21,893 bases of DNA from Methanosarcinaceae archaeon (lineage in GTDB: Archaea > Halobacteriota > Methanosarcinia > Methanosarcinales > Methanosarcinaceae). Position 1 is the stretch's first letter, and every line of letters begins with the position of its first letter. Where the stretch lies: contig JAQVBP010000008.1 in the NCBI GenBank assembly GCA_028690255.1, positions 1 through 21,893 on the forward strand, written 5' to 3'. The position numbers and the translations under genes were made by a program. Shown here in pieces: positions 12,018 through 20,405 of the stretch. Under the pieces are notes generated by a model, which was given only the letters and a program-made list of their open reading frames with translations, had not been told where the DNA came from and made no database searches.

Positions 12018-14438
12018 ATGAAACAGGATATGTCAAGTGCCGACGTTGCCGCAGTCGTTGCGGAACTTGCGGCCGGTCCGAAGTCCATCGTCGACTCAAA
12101 AATCGGGAAGATCTACCAGCCCGGCGGGGAGGAAATCAGGATCAATCTTTATATTTTCAAAAAAGGCCGGGACAACCTGGTGATTGAGGCCGGAAAACGC
12201 CTCCACATGAGTAAACACCTCAGACCGAGCCCGACGCTTCCCCAGGCCTTTCCAATGCTCCTCAGGAAATATCTGTTCGGGGGCCGGATCACCTCGGTCG
12301 AGCAGCACGACTTTGACAGGATCGTGAAAATAGGGATTTTGCGGGCGGACGTTCAGAGCACACTCATAATCGAGCTCTTTGCCAGAGGAAATATAGTACT
12401 TGTGGACTCCGATAATAAAATCATTCTTCCCATGAAGCCCGTAACCCTGAAGGGCCGAAGAATCAGAAGCGGGGAAATCTACGAGCTCCCCGAGGCCCAG
12501 TTAAGCCCCGTGGACGCCGGGGTTCCGGATTTGATGGAAGCGCTGGGAAAATCCACGGCCGACATTGTAAGGACCATTGCGACAGGCTTTAACCTCGGAG
12601 GGGTACTTGCGGAAGAAGCCTGTTCAAGGGCGGGAATCGACAAAGCAAAACCTGCGAAGGAGGCCACGGAAGAGGACGCGGTCCTGCTCTCGGCCGCCAT
12701 GCGGGACCTGTTTTCTCCACTGACGGCAATGAAGGAAAAGGCCCTGGAAGAAGCCAGAGAAAAAGCCAGGGAAAATGCCGAAGAGGCTGAAGCTGAAACA
12801 GTTGAAGCTGAAACAGTTGAAGCTGAAACAGTTGAAGCTGAAACAGTTGAAGCTGAAACAGTTGAAGCTGAAGTGGTTGGAACCGAAGGGATTGAAGCCG
12901 AAACTCCGATTCAGGCCCCGGTTTCGGGCCTGAGGCCCCAGCACATTAAAAAAGAAATAAACGGAAAGGTCGAAGCCTTCGATGTCGTGCCCTTTGACCT
13001 TACCCGTTACTCCGAATTCGAAAAGGAATACTTCGACTCCTTTAACACAGCCCTTGACGAGTTCTTCGGGAAAAAGAGCCTGGAGCAGGTCGAGGAAGAA
13101 AAGCAGGCCGTAAAGAAGGAAAAAACCCTCAACGTCTTTGAGCGCAGGCTGCTCCAGCAGGAAGAGGCAATCGCCAACTTCGAAAAGGAAATAGAGAAAA
13201 GTACGGCCCTTGCGGAAAGCGTCTATGCCAACTATCAGGAAATAGAAGAACTCTTTACTATACTGAACGGGGCCCGGGAAAAGGGCTACTCCTGGGACGA
13301 AATCCGTTCCATCCTCAAGCAGGCCAGAAAAACCCTGCCTGCAGCCAAAAAGATCGTGAACATCGACCCTAAAACCGCCTCCATCCAGGCGGACCTTGAC
13401 GGACTGACTGCCAACCTTGATATACGGAAGACCGTCCCCCAGAACGCCCAGGTCTACTATGAGAAAGTCAAGAAACTCAGCAAAAAGAAAGCAGGAGCCC
13501 TCAGAGCTATCGAGGACACGAAAAAGGCCCTTGAGAAAAAACCGGCCGCAAAGGCAAAATCGGGGAGAAAACTCCTGGCCCGCCGGAAAAAACACTGGTT
13601 TGACAGGTTCAGATGGTTTGTGTCCTCGGACGGCTTCTTTGTCGTGGGCGGCCGGGACGCGGATACGAACGAAGAGATTTTCAAAAAGTATCTGGAAAAG
13701 CGGGACCTTGTTTTCCATACCCAGACTCCGGGAGCTCCCCTGACGGTCATCAAGACCGGGGGAAAAGAAGTTCCCGAAAGCACTTTGCAGGAAGCAGCCC
13801 GGTTTGCGGTCTCCTACTCAAGCCTCTGGAAAGCCGGACACTTCAGCGGGGACTGCTACAGTATCCGGCCCGAGCAGGTCACAAAGACCCCGGAGTCCGG
13901 AGAATACCTGAAAAAAGGCGCCTTTGTAATCCGGGGGGAGCGCACCTACTACAGGGATGTACCCCTTGGAATCGCAATAGGGCTTGAGCTTAAAGGCGAA
14001 ACCCGGGTAATAGGGGGGCCGGCATCCGCCATCCGGAAACACGGGGACCATATCCTTGAGATAGTACCCGGAAAGTTCAACCAGAACGACACTTCCAAAA
14101 AAATATACAGGATATATACGGACGAATTAAAAGATCCGCGTTTCGTAAAGCAGATTGCATCTCCGGACCGGATCGCCATGATGATGCCTGCCGGGGAATC
14201 GGACCTTAAAAGTGAGAAACCCGAAAAACGGGCCTGGGCTGGAAAAGTGTCAGAAGCCCAGCCAGTAGAAAAAGAGTCCGGGGAAGAAGAGTCCGGGGAA
14301 GAAGAGTCCGGGGAAGAAGAGTCCGGGGAAGAAGAGTCCGGGGAAGAGGAGTTCGGGGAAGAAGAGTCCGGGGAAGAAGAGTCTGAGGAAGAAGAGTTCG
14401 GGGAAGAATTACCAGAAGTCAGACCGGACGAAACATAA
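12018..14438 (+). CDS. rqcH: RqcH/NEMF-family ribosome quality control protein (NFACT)
   Basis: 806 aa from MKQDMSSADVAAVV at 12018; starts at 11967 (GTG) and 12030 (ATG) are also open. The start sits 6-16 nt after a TATA-like word, so the ATG at 12030, about 26 nt from it, might be used leaderless. NFACT-N covers about 1-190 and contains the D100-R101 pair (HDFDRIVKIG) needed in RqcH/Rqc2 for recruiting tRNA. A helix-hairpin-helix follows (DIVRTIATGFNLGGVLAEEA, 182-201), then a long coiled-coil region (340-515) and NFACT-R (525-640: HWFDRFRWFVSSDGFFVVGG). Family members bind obstructed large ribosomal subunits and add C-terminal tails to stalled nascent chains. Two 15-bp expansions encode an ETVEA repeat before the coiled coil and an acidic ESGEE repeat at the C-terminus. 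pelA follows 17 nt later. Confidence 0.9.
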   Translation: MKQDMSSADVAAVVAELAAGPKSIVDSKIGKIYQPGGEEIRINLYIFKKGRDNLVIEAGKRLHMSKHLRPSPTLPQAFPMLLRKYLFGGRITSVEQHDFDRIVKIGILRADVQSTLIIELFARGNIVLVDSDNKIILPMKPVTLKGRRIRSGEIYELPEAQLSPVDAGVPDLMEALGKSTADIVRTIATGFNLGGVLAEEACSRAGIDKAKPAKEATEEDAVLLSAAMRDLFSPLTAMKEKALEEAREKARENAEEAEAETVEAETVEAETVEAETVEAETVEAEVVGTEGIEAETPIQAPVSGLRPQHIKKEINGKVEAFDVVPFDLTRYSEFEKEYFDSFNTALDEFFGKKSLEQVEEEKQAVKKEKTLNVFERRLLQQEEAIANFEKEIEKSTALAESVYANYQEIEELFTILNGAREKGYSWDEIRSILKQARKTLPAAKKIVNIDPKTASIQADLDGLTANLDIRKTVPQNAQVYYEKVKKLSKKKAGALRAIEDTKKALEKKPAAKAKSGRKLLARRKKHWFDRFRWFVSSDGFFVVGGRDADTNEEIFKKYLEKRDLVFHTQTPGAPLTVIKTGGKEVPESTLQEAARFAVSYSSLWKAGHFSGDCYSIRPEQVTKTPESGEYLKKGAFVIRGERTYYRDVPLGIAIGLELKGETRVIGGPASAIRKHGDHILEIVPGKFNQNDTSKKIYRIYTDELKDPRFVKQIASPDRIAMMMPAGESDLKSEKPEKRAWAGKVSEAQPVEKESGEEESGEEESGEEESGEEESGEEEFGEEESGEEESEEEEFGEELPEVRPDET
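12792..12896 (+). repeat. 15-bp in-frame tandem repeat in rqcH (ETVEA units)
   Basis: GCTGAAACAGTTGAA is repeated five times exactly (12792-12866), with two degenerate copies to 12896. It encodes AETVE units in the linker between the HhH and coiled-coil regions. The exact copies indicate recent expansion. Confidence 0.9.
14274..14408 (+). repeat. 15-bp in-frame tandem repeat in rqcH (ESGEE units)
   Basis: GAGTCCGGGGAAGAA occurs nine times in tandem, the first four identical and later ones with single changes. It encodes a strongly acidic C-terminal tail. Confidence 0.9.
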
Positions 14439-14455
14439 AGAAAGGAGAAAAAAGG

Positions 14456-15505
14456 ATGAGAGTCACAAAGCGTTCCCTGAAAGGCCGATCAGGAGAAATC
14501 GCGGTCACGGCTGAGACCCTGGACGACCTCTGGCACCTGAAGTACATCGTTGAAAAAGGGGACCTGGTCTTTGCCCTGACCAAGCGAAAAGCCGACGCGG
14601 CAACCGACAAACTCCGGCCTGAAAAGGTTGAGAAAAAGACGGTCCGCCTGGGGATCAGGGTCGAGGACATGGAGTTTCATAAGTTTGCCAACCGCCTGCG
14701 CATCCACGGGCCCATCGAACACGGGATGGACGCCGGAGCCTTCCATACCCTGAATATCGAAATCGGAACGAACCTCTCTGTGACCAAGGATCGATGGAAA
14801 AATGACCAGCTTGAAAGGATCGAAGAGGCCGTGGAGAGCTCGAAGCGACCGAGAGTCGTCCTGGTGGGGGTCGAGGAAGGAGACGCGGATATCGGTTTCG
14901 TACACCACTACGGGATCGAGATCTATTCCCATATCCACCAGTCCTCGGGAAAACGCGAGACCGGGCTCAGGGCGGATTTCTTTAAGGAGATCGTGGAGCA
15001 GCTCAGACACGCGGTCCCGGAAGACGCCTCCATCGTGGTCGCAGGCCCCGGGTTTACCAAGGACGATTTCATGAAATACTTCCGGGACGTGGAGCCCGAT
15101 ATGGCTTCAAAGGCCCTGACCGAGGACACCTCCATGATCGGGAGGACCGGTTTTCAGGAAGTACTCAAGCGGGGAGCCGTGGACCGGATCATGCAGGAGT
15201 CCAGAATTGCCCGGGAATCAATCCTCATGGAAGCGCTGCTCAAGGAAATTGCTGTGAGCGGAAAAGCCGCATACGGCTTTGCGGACGTTAAAAATGCGCT
15301 TGACTTCGGAGCCGTGGAGACTTTGCTGGTCGCAGACGAGACCCTTCGCGACGGGCGTGAAAAAGGAAATATCGATCATCTGCTCAGGGAGGTCGAACAG
15401 GCCCAGGGAAAAGTAGTGGTCTTCAGCACCGAGTTCGAACCCGGGGTGCAGCTCCACAAGCTTGGCGGAATCGCAGCTCTGCTCAGGTTCAGGGTGCAGG
15501 GCTGA
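14456..15505 (+). CDS. pelA: Pelota (Dom34) ribosome rescue factor
   Basis: 349 aa, normal for archaeal Pelota, an eRF1 paralogue that with aABCE1 splits stalled ribosomes. It begins MRVTKRSLKGRSGEIAVTAE. The N-terminal Sm-like domain spans about 1-130 (EIAVTAETLDDLWHLKYIVE), the central domain about 131-250 (VVLVGVEEGDADIGFVHHYG) and the C-terminal eL30-like domain about 255-345 (DFGAVETLLVADETLRDGRE). The GGQ loop of eRF1 is absent, as expected. A GGAG element and AAGG precede the ATG, which lies 17 nt after the rqcH stop, so the two are cotranscribed. Their pairing joins ribosome splitting to nascent-chain handling. Confidence 0.96.
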   Translation: MRVTKRSLKGRSGEIAVTAETLDDLWHLKYIVEKGDLVFALTKRKADAATDKLRPEKVEKKTVRLGIRVEDMEFHKFANRLRIHGPIEHGMDAGAFHTLNIEIGTNLSVTKDRWKNDQLERIEEAVESSKRPRVVLVGVEEGDADIGFVHHYGIEIYSHIHQSSGKRETGLRADFFKEIVEQLRHAVPEDASIVVAGPGFTKDDFMKYFRDVEPDMASKALTEDTSMIGRTGFQEVLKRGAVDRIMQESRIARESILMEALLKEIAVSGKAAYGFADVKNALDFGAVETLLVADETLRDGREKGNIDHLLREVEQAQGKVVVFSTEFEPGVQLHKLGGIAALLRFRVQG

Positions 15506-15536
15506 ATATTTTGTCCAGGCTTCCCCTTAAAATATT
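15505..15536 (+). terminator. Hairpin after pelA
   Basis: AATATTTT (15505-15512) and AAAATATT (15529-15536) form a perfect 8-bp stem starting at the last base of the pelA stop codon, followed by a C-run and TTTTCTC. AT-rich, so a modest terminator. Confidence 0.35.
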
Positions 15537-16157
15537 TCACCCCCCTTTTCTCACTTTCCAAATAAAGGTTCAATAACTATTTTACCTACTATATTTTATA
15601 TAGATATCATTCAAAACCGATAGCTAGCGAAATGTTTTTTTAAAGACACCCTGCGAATATTGAGTCTCGGTTTATCAGTGGTTTTATCATTATGACAATT
15701 TATTAAATGTTATTGCCTACTCAAGCGGTATCAAAATCAATCTGAATAATACAATTGGTATGAGTTACACACTTGAGATGTTAAACCAGGCACATGAGAG
15801 CTTTTCATGAATATTGTGCTTTAGACAGATTGATACTTCATGCCACTGGTTTTTTTGTTCAACTGCGTAAGTCCTAAATTGGAAAATCTGCTGCATATTA
15901 AATAAATATAAACAGTTCACGTTCCAAGATTCCCGACCTTAATTAACTTAAAAAGGAACTATTTTATCCCAATTGTAGAACGTGTCCGAGTTTTGAGACA
16001 AACTGTTTACCGCTATTTTTTTTAATACTAGTTGATTTTCGTAAAGTTTATTTAATATAATTTTCTATTAGTTGTTACAATTTATTGATTTTATGTTATT
16101 AATTTATACGATGAACAAATAATGTCAGACTATAAAAAATCTGAATTATAGAAATAA
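15537..16157. other. AT-rich intergenic region upstream of the S-layer gene
   Basis: About 620 bp without a supportable gene. It has a third ACTTTCCAAATA copy near 15552, TATA-like words near 15590-15605, a sequence TTCAACTGCGTAAGTCC near 15857-15873 that resembles insertion-sequence ends, and a short plus frame ending at 15808 (TIGMSYTLEMLNQAHESF) without a start. The S-layer promoter lies at its right end. Confidence 0.4.
16125..16144 (+). promoter_or_regulatory. S-layer gene promoter: TATA box inside an inverted repeat
   Basis: TATAAAAAA (16131-16139) is flanked by TCAGA (16125-16129) and TCTGA (16140-16144). The TATA is 27 nt upstream of the ATG at 16158, which fits a leaderless transcript or one with a leader of about 12 nt to the TTG at 16170. 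Confidence 0.5.
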
Positions 16158-18392
16158 ATGGGTGGTTCTTTGAAAGAAAAAATACTACAATTTTTATATG
16201 TACCAGCAATAACTTTTATAATTTTTTTGTTAATAAATCCGGCAGGTTTAGCGGCAGTTTGTCGTGGAATCCCTCTTGAGACGGATACCACACCTCCAAC
16301 CGGGTTTGTCTGGGACGCCAGATCCTTTGATGGGTTCTGTTATCCTGTAAACAAACATGCAAATTTTATTAATCTCAGCTGGGGAGAAAACCTCTCCTAT
16401 GTTGAAAAGCCGGGCAGCAGTCATGGACCTCTTGGAATAGGAAACTCCGGCAACAATGTCATAGACGATGAAGAACTCGTCTACACCACCGTCCCCTATC
16501 CTACCAAACAGAAGATTGCCTCCAAGCTTGGCCTGAATGCTGCCACGCTTCCCGAGGATGTTAAGGACCCCTTCTATCACACCCTTGCCTGGTTCGGGAC
16601 CCCTTATATAGCTATTGAAAACGATTCCACTCAGATTGCCCCCCTCGTCTTCAAGCAGGGGGGAAGTGATGAGAAATGCCTCAAAACAGGAGAGGTCTGG
16701 AACATTGGAAAAGGCTATAACCTAAGCGTACAGCAGGTGGATGTCGAAGGAGACAAGGTCTGGTTCTCTCTTGAAAAGGACGGAAAGGAACTGGAATCAG
16801 CAATCGTCAATGCCGCAGGCCCGGTTGCAGACCGGATTTTTGCAGGCACGGCCGATATTGGAAACAGTGATGACCAGCTTTACTTCATTACCTATGTCGA
16901 CTCCGTGTTTCAGGGCCAGGTTGATTCCCTTGCGGTTTTCAAGTATACATGGCTTGTTGATAAAGACAGTGCACTGATAATCGAGAATAATGATGAGTTC
17001 AACGGCTTCGAAGTGAAGGAAGCCAACAAAGATCGGCTTGTCCTTAAAAATAAGGACATGATCACCATTAAAATGGATGATAAAACCTATTTTACGGATA
17101 AATGGTACTTCCAGGCCTCTGATAAAAATAAAAGCCGTTACAAAAAAGGATATGTCCTTTATCCTGCCAAGGACATTTGCAGTCCCGGAACCCACAGACT
17201 CCGGGGCCTTCCTCTTGAGACGGACACCACACCTTCCACAGGTTTTTTCTGGAATGCAATGTCCTTTGATGGGTTCTGTTACCCCATAAACAAACATGCA
17301 CAATTTATTAATTGCAGCTGGGGGGAAAACCTCTCCTATGTTGAAAAGGACAGCAGTCATGGACCTCTTGGAATAGGAAACTCCGGCAACAATGTCATAG
17401 ACGATGAAGAACTCGTCTACACCACCGTCCCCTATCCTACCAAACAGAAGATTGCCTCCAAGCTTGGCCTGAATGCTGCCACGCTTCCCGAGGATGTTAA
17501 GGACCCCTTCTATCACACCCTTGCCTGGTTCGGGACCCCTTATATAGCTATTGAAAACGATTCCACTCAGATTGCCCCCCTCGTCTTCAAGCAGGGGGGA
17601 AGTGATGAGAAATGCCTCAAAACAGGAGAGGTCTGGAACATTGGAAAAGGCTATAACCTAAGCGTACAGCAGGTGGATGTCGAAGGAGACAAGGTCTGGT
17701 TCTCTCTTGAAAAGGACGGAAAGGAACTGGAATCAGCAATCGTCAATGCCGCAGGCCCGGTTGCAGACCGGATTTTTGCAGGCACGGCCGATATTGGAAA
17801 CAGTGATGACCAGCTTTACTTCATTACCTATGTCGACTCCGTGTTTCAGGGCCAGGTTGATTCCCTTGCGGTTTTCAAGTATACCTGGCTTGTTGACAAA
17901 GACAGTGTGCTGGTAATCGAGAATAATGATGAGTTCAACGGCTTCGAAGTGAAGGAAGCCAACAAAGATCGGCTTGTCCTTAAAAATAAGGACATGATCA
18001 CCATTAAAATGGACGATAAAACCTACTTTACGGATAAATGGTACTTCCAGGCCTCTGACAAGAATAAAAGTCGTTACGGCGACGGGTATGTAATTTATCC
18101 GGGTACGGACGTGGTAGTGGAAGCCCCGGAAGAAGAAATAGAAGCGGAAGCACAAGCAGACGAAAGCACCGGAAAAGTTGAGGCTCCAGTAAATTTGCAG
18201 CCGGATAATAGTGATTCTGCCGAAAAAGAGACTGCTTCCAAAGCAATCAGCAGGGCAACGGACAGTCCCGGGTCTGAAACCAGTTCTGAAGAAGATGCAG
18301 AGGAAAATAATGCAGGAGAAAAGGAAGCTCCCGGGTTCGGACTGCTGGCCGGGGTATTGGGCCTTGCTGCGGGCTTTGTAAGAAGAAAGTGA
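16158..18392 (+). CDS. Tandem-domain S-layer protein with PGF C-terminal anchor
   Basis: 744 aa. A signal peptide (residues about 1-33, ending GLAAV) precedes two copies of the Methanosarcina S-layer duplication domain (DUF1608 type), at about 36-345 and 349-655. Each begins GLPLETDTT or GIPLETDTT and contains FDGFCYP, a GENLSYVEK segment and GPLGIGNSGNNVIDDEELVY. An acidic, Ser/Thr-rich stalk follows (about 656-723). The end is PGF (725-727), a hydrophobic helix LLAGVLGLAAGF and VRRK: the archaeal PGF-CTERM sorting signal. N-glycosylation sequons occur in both domains (e.g. ENLSY). The protein should form or decorate the cell-surface lattice. The start may be ATG 16158 (leaderless) or TTG 16170, which has GGTGGT upstream. 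The two domains are nearly identical in DNA. Confidence 0.93.
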   Translation: MGGSLKEKILQFLYVPAITFIIFLLINPAGLAAVCRGIPLETDTTPPTGFVWDARSFDGFCYPVNKHANFINLSWGENLSYVEKPGSSHGPLGIGNSGNNVIDDEELVYTTVPYPTKQKIASKLGLNAATLPEDVKDPFYHTLAWFGTPYIAIENDSTQIAPLVFKQGGSDEKCLKTGEVWNIGKGYNLSVQQVDVEGDKVWFSLEKDGKELESAIVNAAGPVADRIFAGTADIGNSDDQLYFITYVDSVFQGQVDSLAVFKYTWLVDKDSALIIENNDEFNGFEVKEANKDRLVLKNKDMITIKMDDKTYFTDKWYFQASDKNKSRYKKGYVLYPAKDICSPGTHRLRGLPLETDTTPSTGFFWNAMSFDGFCYPINKHAQFINCSWGENLSYVEKDSSHGPLGIGNSGNNVIDDEELVYTTVPYPTKQKIASKLGLNAATLPEDVKDPFYHTLAWFGTPYIAIENDSTQIAPLVFKQGGSDEKCLKTGEVWNIGKGYNLSVQQVDVEGDKVWFSLEKDGKELESAIVNAAGPVADRIFAGTADIGNSDDQLYFITYVDSVFQGQVDSLAVFKYTWLVDKDSVLVIENNDEFNGFEVKEANKDRLVLKNKDMITIKMDDKTYFTDKWYFQASDKNKSRYGDGYVIYPGTDVVVEAPEEEIEAEAQADESTGKVEAPVNLQPDNSDSAEKETASKAISRATDSPGSETSSEEDAEENNAGEKEAPGFGLLAGVLGLAAGFVRRK
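16415..16948 (+). repeat. Direct repeat, copy 1, within the S-layer gene
   Basis: By eye these 534 bases are identical to 17351-17884 (offset 936). Similarity continues on both sides: leftward with scattered changes to about 16262 (offset 939, one codon indel) and rightward to about 17130. Confidence 0.9.
17351..17884 (+). repeat. Direct repeat, copy 2, within the S-layer gene
   Basis: Second copy of the 534-base identical block. Just outside it synonymous and conservative changes appear (e.g. TACATGG against TACCTGG at 16949/17885), which is the pattern expected of a gene-conversion tract. Confidence 0.9.
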
Positions 18393-18409
18393 CCTACCCC
18401 ATTATCCTA

Positions 18410-18436
18410 AAAACCTCGCCTGAAGGCTCAGGTTTT
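18410..18436 (+). terminator. Hairpin after the S-layer gene
   Basis: AAAACCT (18410-18416) and AGGTTTT (18430-18436) pair, with an inner GCC-TGAA-GGC stem separated by a small bulge. It begins 17 bp after the stop; T-rich tracts follow at about 18470-18506. The rest of the spacer to 18684 holds no supportable gene. Confidence 0.5.
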
Positions 18437-18684
18437 AGAGAAAGGAGGATTCTGCTGCCAGATATTAATTTTTTGGTGCGCATTTCTTCTTTCTTCTTTT
18501 TTTCTTACCCCCCTTCATTGATTATAATTTATTTTAACAAGATCCGTTCTTTCCGGGTTCTCAATGCCGTTTTGGATATGTGAAGCCCGCTCCCGGGTAA
18601 AACATATATGCTTTGTGAGCTTACCCCTCACTTCCTCAAAATCAAGATGCATCAATAATTAAAATACGTTTTTACTGAGAAATT

Positions 18685-19659
18685 ATGAGAAGCGTTATCC
18701 AGAATGTATATCTCAATTCGAATTCTTCGGACGTTGCTGATAATTCCAGGTTTGACCAGGCAGTCCGGGTAACAAAACTGGCAATGTTTGTGAACATTTT
18801 CCTGACAATTTTCAAGTTTACGGCAGGGATCCTGGGCAACAGTTCCGCAATGGTTGCCGATGCGGTCCATTCTCTTTCGGACCTGATGACCGACATTGCG
18901 GTAATCGTCGGTTTCCAGGTTTCGGAAAAGCCCGAAGACAGCACCCACAATTACGGGCACGGCAAGGTAGAGACCCTGGCTGCGGTTTTTATTGGGGTGA
19001 TGCTTTTCGTGGTAGGCTGTGGAATATTCCGGGCAGGGCTTCAGCAGGTGCTTGCGGTTGCAGGGGGCCAGTCCCTGGCAGTCCCGGGCTGGATTGCTTT
19101 TGCGGCGGCCGTGCTTTCGGTGGGCACAAAGGAAAGCATGTACCGTTACACTATAAAAGCTGCCCGGAAACTTGAGAGCGATGCCATGGCCGCAAACGCC
19201 TGGCACCAGCGTTCGGATGCTTTTTCTTCGGTGGGAACCATGCTCGGGACCGGAGGAGCGATCCTGCTTGGGGGCAGGTGGGCCGTGCTCGACCCCCTGG
19301 CTGCCGTTCTCCTGAGTTTCTTTATCTTCAAGGTAGCGGCCGAGATCTTCTATAAAAACATAAACGAACTGCTCGAAGCTTCCCTCCCCTCCGAGACCTG
19401 CGCAGAGATAGAGGAACTTATACGGTCCACGCAAGGTGTGCTGGGTTTCCATGCCCTGAAAACCCGGAAAATCGGAAACGCCATGGCCGTGGATGTCCAT
19501 ATAGTGGTGGACAGCTTGCTGAACATAGTGGATGCCCATGAAATCTCAAAGAATGTGGAACAGAGGTTAAAGGAAGCCTGCGGTCAAAAAGGTCATTTTT
19601 CGATTCATATAGACCCCTCTCTGGCTTTAGATCAGGAGCAGGGCAATAAACCCGCTTAA
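18685..19659 (+). CDS. Cation diffusion facilitator (CDF) family metal transporter
   Basis: 324 aa with six membrane helices in the first 220 residues and a C-terminal cytoplasmic domain (about 230-315, FHALKTRKIGNAMAVDVHIV). Site A residues are H62 and D66 (ADAVHSLSD) in helix 2 and H174 and D178 (WHQRSD) in helix 5. The family signature YGHGKVETLAA (90-100) follows helix 2-3. These proteins export divalent metals by proton exchange. The H-D/H-D set permits Zn but also Fe, Mn or Ni, so the metal is not assigned. There is no clear ribosome site before the ATG, so the mRNA may be leaderless. Its 3' end overlaps the convergent DUF1614 gene by 33 bp. Confidence 0.92.
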   Translation: MRSVIQNVYLNSNSSDVADNSRFDQAVRVTKLAMFVNIFLTIFKFTAGILGNSSAMVADAVHSLSDLMTDIAVIVGFQVSEKPEDSTHNYGHGKVETLAAVFIGVMLFVVGCGIFRAGLQQVLAVAGGQSLAVPGWIAFAAAVLSVGTKESMYRYTIKAARKLESDAMAANAWHQRSDAFSSVGTMLGTGGAILLGGRWAVLDPLAAVLLSFFIFKVAAEIFYKNINELLEASLPSETCAEIEELIRSTQGVLGFHALKTRKIGNAMAVDVHIVVDSLLNIVDAHEISKNVEQRLKEACGQKGHFSIHIDPSLALDQEQGNKPA

Positions 19660-20349
19660 GAAAATCCCGTCGAAGGTCCCGGCCCCCCCGATACTTGCGA
19701 CCGGAGCCCCCAGGTTTTTGATCCTGTGCAGGTTCAGGAGGTCGGCTCCTATAAGGGTTCCAAGCACCCCTCCGGTGTAAGCCGTAACGAAAAGGCACTG
19801 GTCGACCCCGCAGCCCGGAGGAATTTCGAACAGAGAGGTCAGGATGATTGCGGAAAGGGCTGCTGTAAGGGGAGGAAGAAGGGCCGGTGTGGCTATCCCT
19901 ATGCCCTTTATGGGCCTTGCGACCGCATAGGTTACGGCCGAAACAATAAATACTCCAAGGCCCGCAACGGGGAGAGAAAGGGGAAATTTTGTGAGGAGGT
20001 AGGCGGAAATCAGGACCGGAATTATTGCCCCTCCGACGTTTACTGCAAGCACGGTTTCGTTTCTTATGACTCTCCGTAAAGGGAGCCTGTAAGATACCCC
20101 AAAAACCCGCACGTAACTATCTTCGACCACGGGGATTTCGGACCTCAGGGTCGCAACAGGGATATTAATCCCGCTTCCCAGCAGGGAAAAGAGCAGGATT
20201 AAAAAGGCGTCTCCCGCAGAGAAACCGATTTTCATAAAGGTAGAGATGATAATTCCCAGAAAAAGAGAACTGAGCCCGAAGGCCAGGACTATTATAAGGA
20301 GGAGCAGGAATTTCAGAGTGAAAGGGATGTAAAGGATATGCCTTCTCAT
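19627..20349 (-). CDS. DUF1614 family membrane protein
   Basis: 240 aa from the ATG at 20349 (MRRHILYIPFTLKFLLLLII), chosen because this is the usual family N-terminus; an upstream ATG at 20385 adds 12 residues and neither has a good ribosome site. Seven or so hydrophobic segments are visible. Conserved features are SLLGSGINIPV, VNVGGAIIPV and the C-terminal ASIGGAGTFDGIFLSG, the family signature. Function is unknown. The stop lies inside the CDF gene end on the other strand. It is 197 bp downstream of dacZ on the same strand and has its own probable promoter (TGTATAAAAAACG, minus strand, near 20470-20482). Confidence 0.85.
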   Translation of the reverse strand: MRRHILYIPFTLKFLLLLIIVLAFGLSSLFLGIIISTFMKIGFSAGDAFLILLFSLLGSGINIPVATLRSEIPVVEDSYVRVFGVSYRLPLRRVIRNETVLAVNVGGAIIPVLISAYLLTKFPLSLPVAGLGVFIVSAVTYAVARPIKGIGIATPALLPPLTAALSAIILTSLFEIPPGCGVDQCLFVTAYTGGVLGTLIGADLLNLHRIKNLGAPVASIGGAGTFDGIFLSGFIALLLI

Positions 20350-20405
20350 GGTGTCGGATTCTCTTGAATTTTTTAAATATGGCATGAATGTAGAATAGGG
20401 ACTTC

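Noticed and set aside
12624..13718. 364-aa minus-strand ORF opposite rqcH
   Set aside because: Its frame is the antisense of NFACT coding sequence, with a Phe/Ser repeat produced by the ETVEA repeat. The plus strand carries clear family motifs.
16797..17516. 239-aa minus-strand ORF within the S-layer gene
   Set aside because: It repeats because of the domain duplication on the other strand and has no independent start signal.
18389..18583. 64-aa plus-strand ORF after the S-layer gene
   Set aside because: It starts at a GTG overlapping the S-layer stop, spans the terminator hairpin and T-rich tract, and is low in complexity.
18652..19539. 295-aa minus-strand ORF opposite the CDF transporter
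   Set aside because: Antisense shadow; the plus strand encodes intact CDF motifs and membrane helices.
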